A DNA stretch of 64,000 nt from Leguminivora glycinivorella (Eukaryota; Arthropoda; Insecta; Lepidoptera; Tortricidae), in assembly GCF_023078275.1 (NCBI RefSeq), contig NC_062973.1:20330956-20394955 (forward strand), given 5' to 3'. This document shows positions 59,172 through 64,000 of this stretch, one piece after another. The position numbers were made by a program, and so were the translations under genes. The stretch's first letter is position 1. The number at the start of each line of letters is the position of its first letter. The notes beneath the pieces were generated by a model. The model ran no database searches, was not told where the DNA came from, and saw only the letters and a program-made list of their open reading frames with translations.

Positions 59172-62100
59172 CTGAAACAGATGTAAAAATGCTCATTTAT
59201 ATTCGAACCACTAGTAGTGAATAGTGTTGGCAAAAACTAAATTACATTTAATTCCACTCAATTTTATAGGCTGTCAATTTAATCGGCGGCTTAAGCTTTT
59301 GTAAGAAACTCTTGACGCCGCTTAAGGAGACACTTACGACTTTATATTGAGGTGTAATTAAACTTTAAAAGTGTCAATGGTTCTTTTTTGCGAAACTAAA
59401 ATAACAGCGCTTCTGACTAAAAATAACTAAAGAAGTATTATGCGCAGTTACATGAGAAGACTTCACTAGCACAAGCAGGTACAAAAACGTGAAGCTTGAC
59501 GCATATTAATGCGGCGAAGTACCCGCGCATTACTATGTAGTAGTGGCGATGTAGTCAAATAGCTCGCTGAGGTAAAGCGGACTATAAATAGCCCACCATA
59601 AAGCGAATCGGCAAGTCCGACATATCCGGGCGACCACTTTTGCTAACCACAAAAATTCTATTTTAATTCTCGCTACCGTTAAAAGTTAGTGCAATAACGT
59701 GTCCTATCTCACACCGGCAATAAAATCTCACAACTTTTTCCCGTCGAAGGAATAAAAGCGACCGCAGCAACGAATGAAGTTTAGCAATAAAAGAGTTCAT
59801 AAATAATTTTCTGCGTGCCCTGTGAGAAATGCCACTTACCGGTATCGTTTCGTCTTATGTAAATATGTGAAGTTTTTCTTATAAATCACAGAAAACTGGT
59901 ATGCTTCTATCACGTATATAATGTTTTAGCTTACTTACATATCTAACCTAAAAGTAGTTTTTCTATATTTTTGCTGCCTGAAACATACATTACTGCATAG
60001 TAACTCAATATAATAACGTTATATTAATCGAGTAAAAGAAATAATGTGAATGATATCCTGCGTCTTTCCTAGCACAGTTCACGCGTTATTTAGCAGTGAC
60101 GACATACCCAAGTCCGGATCCGCGATGCATACATTCTGGTTACCACTATAGCTTATGTAAATCACTTTGATTGTCTCGCAGTGTGCCATGGAAATGCTCA
60201 GTTTGAGGAGCGTTATGCAAAAATATGAAATACGCGGGATTCAGACGATTCATTTTTACCGCAGTAAGAGACTGTTATGGATCTAATATCTTTAAGGGAT
60301 ACGTTCAGATTTTCCGATGCTGTACAATTTTACCAGTTTCTGTTTGAGACATTAACTCCGTAAAATGTGGTGCCCGTGTTCCTACTAAGCTGTGTCGTCG
60401 TAGATTATACGGTGTCCTCATTTGAAATATTTTTTATCCCCGACCGATTGGAATTTCAAACGATGTCGCATGAATGTGATGGTGTTCTCGTGTAAAGTGG
60501 TATTTTGATACAAAATCACTTTTACGGCTTATAGGAAGATATTAAAATGAGCCTACGCAGTTAGTTTACGCAGGGCTCGAAACTGAATTACAAATGAAAC
60601 ATCATCTGGCGGGTTAATGTATGTGCAACAATTGGACACGAGTATAAATCCAGCAAAATGTGGACAAGTCCGGCGATTTATCAAGTGTGAAAACACACGC
60701 AACAAATGGCCTGTCGACAGGCTGATGGATATGTCGCCAGGAGGCCCTACTAGCGTTTACGCGTCCGCAAGTCATGTCGCCGACATATCGCTTGACAGCC
60801 TGACTTACACGTATTAAATTATCATTTGGATGTTTATTACACTGAGAGCAAGTAACGTTTTATTGAGCATAAAATACTACTAGAAGCGCTTCGTTATCTA
60901 ACTACTTACGGTAAAATAACAAGAAAACATTAATTACTAGATATTTAATTAAAATGAAATGGAGTAGGATGTTCCGTTAATTAAAAAATACCGAGGTACC
61001 TACGTATTTGCCAATGGCAAATATTGATAGAAGACAGAAGCAAATAGGTACCTAATTTATAATTTGGAAGTGATATATCATTATCTTCATGCTTATGCCC
61101 TATTATATAATTTTTGCATATAGGTTCAAGTAGATAGTACTACAAAAAATTAAAATGGATTAATTAGTCAAATAATAATAATACGCTACACCCACCAGTG
61201 GACAAGGCTAAACTCGCTACTGGCTTAGTAAAGTACTGTAGAAACATTTTTAAAACACAGTCAAAATAAATTCTGTCCTCCGTTGAAAATCTGTTGATAA
61301 TACGGAACAAAGCAATAAATATCTCTATTAGGACTTTTCGTTTAATGCAGTTTCAGCATTTGCCGGGTTACCCTGAATATCCGAATTATTTATTGTCTCC
61401 GATCCGAATTATTATGAAGACTCGTGGTACCGTTCGGGAAAAATGGCTATCGGCCCACACACTACGAAAATGTATGTATCTAAAGTAATTGGTTGATTTC
61501 ATCATGCGAGCAGTTTTTTAACACCGATCTCTGATGGACTTTTAGATTAGTTGTAATCAATTAAATATAAGAATAGCCATTGTGATACTTAAATACTGTA
61601 ATTTAAAGGAAAAAATTAAATTAAATTAAAGGGAAAACTGTCGCGTAGAGTTACGTCACAATTACGTCAATCTCATTTTTTACTTTTCATTAATAATAGG
61701 TACATTGCGAGATAATAAGGCCGTAAAACTAGAAAATCAATTTGCACTCGTCAAAAAAATTAACTGCAATCAAATGAATATAATGACACTGATACAGACT
61801 ATTTTTGCAGCTGTATCAACAGTTTCAACACCCTTTTTTTCAGATTACTTATAGTTATGTAAACCTTATAACTAAACATCAGTATCAGTGAAATTTTTGT
61901 GTCCATAATCTTTACGCCAATTCTAATTTTAAGGAGTGTCAAAATTGCTATCTCGATTCAGACATACCTAATTATAATGTCAGTGAATAAAATGACGCTT
62001 CTACACTTTTGCTATTACGTGCTATTTACCTATAGATCGCAATGTTGAAATTAAAATTAGGATGGACAATGTATTTATTACTTGTATGTATATTCCCCAA

Positions 62101-64000
62101 TTTCCCCATTAAGGTACATAGTTTCTATATATCACAAATTACTGACTCGCAATAACGCTAATCGATTTTTCTGCCTCCGCAACATCACGTACGTAATACG
62201 TAGGCCTGTAATTTACCTGTTTTCTTTTTTCGTGCGTATACATTACTGTTTCGGCCGTATTTCAGCATGCTCTGTTGGAGATTGAGCGGCTGAACGCCGT
62301 GTTTTATGCGGGCGAATCAAGAAATCATGAATTTCATTGCGCGACTTAGACGTGACGAAGGTAACAATGTTGTCAATGTTTGACGGTTGGCGACAGGGTC
62401 AACCAATGAATTTTTTTCTTATATTATTTAATTTACAAACTTGATAAATTAAAATAATCTTTTTTCTAAAATTATGTTATAATAAAATTGTACGTTAAGA
62501 TTTGAGATGCGATAGGAGCGACGAAGGTATGAAAATGAAATAAAATGAGTTGCCAATTCGGAGTGCATAGGATAAGAGCAAGAGAATGAAAATGAAGTTT
62601 ATTCTAGGTATAAGGTAGATAAAAAAAAACTGTTGGCATAAAATGACAGGCTTTGTAATTAATATTTGTAAAACTCAATCAAAATCTCGAAAATCAACAA
62701 GTCTCCATCACTTTTGATTCCAAATTACAATTCAACATCCCAGCAATCCTTTGGAATCGCAGCCACCATTAATATTGCGCACTAATGAATCCCAAAACTA
62801 TGTCAAAGAATGTTAACAAGGTTAACCGTCTATCATATCGGTACGCCCGCGTTTTGTCTACGGCAAGATCGGCGGCGCCAGCCAGGCCCTTACCGGGTGA
62901 ATTAACCGTCTCCTCGCCTCCCCTTAACTGCCCCGTCGACTTAAATTTTGTCGAATTTCTACTCTGCGAAGTAGGGCGAGATGTACTAGGCTAGTTTTGG
63001 TGTGAAGTGTCGTTGCTGTGTTTTATGGTGTTCTTAGTACAGTTTTTAGGGGTGGTCTACAAAAAAGTTTGAAAGATGGTGGTTTTATTATATGTACCTA
63101 ATATCTACAACTTAGTACAATAAGTATAAAAGTAGTTATAATTTTTATTCCTTTAGTAACACAATAATTCACTGTTGACTATGAGGTTTGCAACGAAGTG
63201 TTCTTAGATATAATGTAATTAGGTATATTGCAAAATTTTCTGTTAGTACAACAATATGTAAGATGCAAGTTTAAACAAAGTGTCAGTGACTTTATTTTAC
63301 CACACTTCTCTTAAGAAATAAGAAAAATGTTCCTGTTAAATATAAAAACCGGTTTTGATAAGTTTATTAATAAGAACATTCTTGTTCTTACCCATATTTC
63401 TAAGTACCTATTATAAAAGAGAATGTTCTTGTAAAATCTTAAAATAATACATCGTGGATTGAACAAAAGTAATACATTTTAAAATAATGCTAATTTAAAT
63501 TATTAAAAAAAAAAATCATTTCAAAGTCAACGCACTGTATATACCCTATGCACTGTTCCACGATATCATGTTACGCCATACTCAGCGGATTGAATTATGA
63601 TTTGGGCATTTTATGGCCTCACGGCTTCATAGGCACGCAGATGGCGCTCCCAAATGGCTAATCGTTTACTGCCGATTAATATATCTAGATTTTACACCTT
63701 TTTGAGCCTACAGGATGCTTTTACCGCTAGTTTTTCAGTGAAGGAAAACATTGAGAGGTAACCTGCATACATCTGCGAAGAAATTCGGAGGTCTATGTGA
63801 AGTAACTAGTTAGCGCATCGTAGCGTCACGCTTCATGCTGCCTATCAATCAATCAATCAATCAAAATATTCTTTATTCAAATAGGCTTTAAATAAGCACT
63901 TTTAAATGGTCAACAATGTACAATTTTCATCTTATTCTAAATATCAGAGCAATTTATTAGTGCAATAAACAATATTGTTTTAAAACTACATTGAATTAAT
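59172..64000 (-). other. FoxO intron reaching past the window edge
   Basis: No exon encoding the first half of the forkhead domain was found here. Near 63725-63800 a SINE-like piece (CAGTGAAGGAAAACATTGAG, CATACATCTGCGAAGAAATT) occurs. At 63845-63866 there is a (CAAT)n run followed by ATATTCTTTATTCAAATAGG, a common lepidopteran repeat end. The rest (59500-63600) shows no recognisable element. Confidence 0.55.

Noticed and set aside
63350..63440. AAGAACATTCTTGTTCTTA as a hormone- or heat-response element
   Set aside because: Spacing does not fit the steroid-type palindrome exactly and there is no promoter context; an AT-rich chance palindrome is as likely.

Overview
This is a eukaryotic nuclear window, almost certainly from a moth or butterfly. 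The clues are intron-rich genes whose proteins match insect families, AT-rich intergenic DNA, and a dense population of lepidopteran-type repeats. Those repeats include a tRNA-derived SINE with a GAT-repeat tail, Helitron-like elements starting TC and ending CTAG, microsatellite-bearing elements with (GTCC)n or (CAGA)n blocks, TA- and TTA-flanked MITEs, and RTE-type retrotransposon remnants. Bacterial-style operons, CRISPR arrays and similar systems do not apply.

Three genes can be assembled by eye from matching splice sites and reading-frame phases. (1) A complete DNAJC8-type J-protein gene lies on + (522-8841, six coding exons, 246 aa). (2) A complete small mitochondrial gene lies on - (14263-18686, three coding exons, 108 aa). 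It has a mitochondrial-type leader, a conserved MNELPIPCGPWQ motif and one membrane segment, and resembles the COX7B-like 'deltamethrin resistance / prag01' family. (3) The 3' part of FoxO lies on - (51127-59171, six exons, 370 aa plus stop). It runs from the recognition helix of the forkhead domain to the conserved C-terminal SWVH; the first exons lie beyond the right edge.

Layout: 1-521 repeat and upstream DNA; 522-8841 DNAJC8 with TE-filled introns; 8842-14138 mostly unremarkable DNA with a SINE-like copy, a nested MITE and a 110-bp minisatellite; 14263-18686 the mitochondrial gene, with a four-layer nested TE pile in intron 1; 18687-26900 MITEs and two TIR elements of 2.1 and 2.4 kb; 27000-37700 largely featureless; 37745-43485 two large foldback elements abutting at one TA; 43486-47700 featureless apart from one microsatellite element and one MITE; 47713-49343 a third foldback built of ~160-bp modules; 49400-51126 tRNA-like and MITE fragments; 51127-64000 FoxO exons and introns.

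Most of the interest is in how mobile DNA sits relative to exons. Both DNAJC8 and FoxO carry a partial tandem copy of one exon in the neighbouring intron. Two FoxO splice acceptors have a SINE or a palindrome within about 20-40 bases. A perfect 114-bp inverted repeat lies in a FoxO intron. An empty/filled site pair inside the foldback elements defines the ends of a Helentron-like family. I saw no dedicated new multi-gene system. All coordinates were read by eye and may be off by a few bases for repeats; exon borders were checked by frame and splice site.
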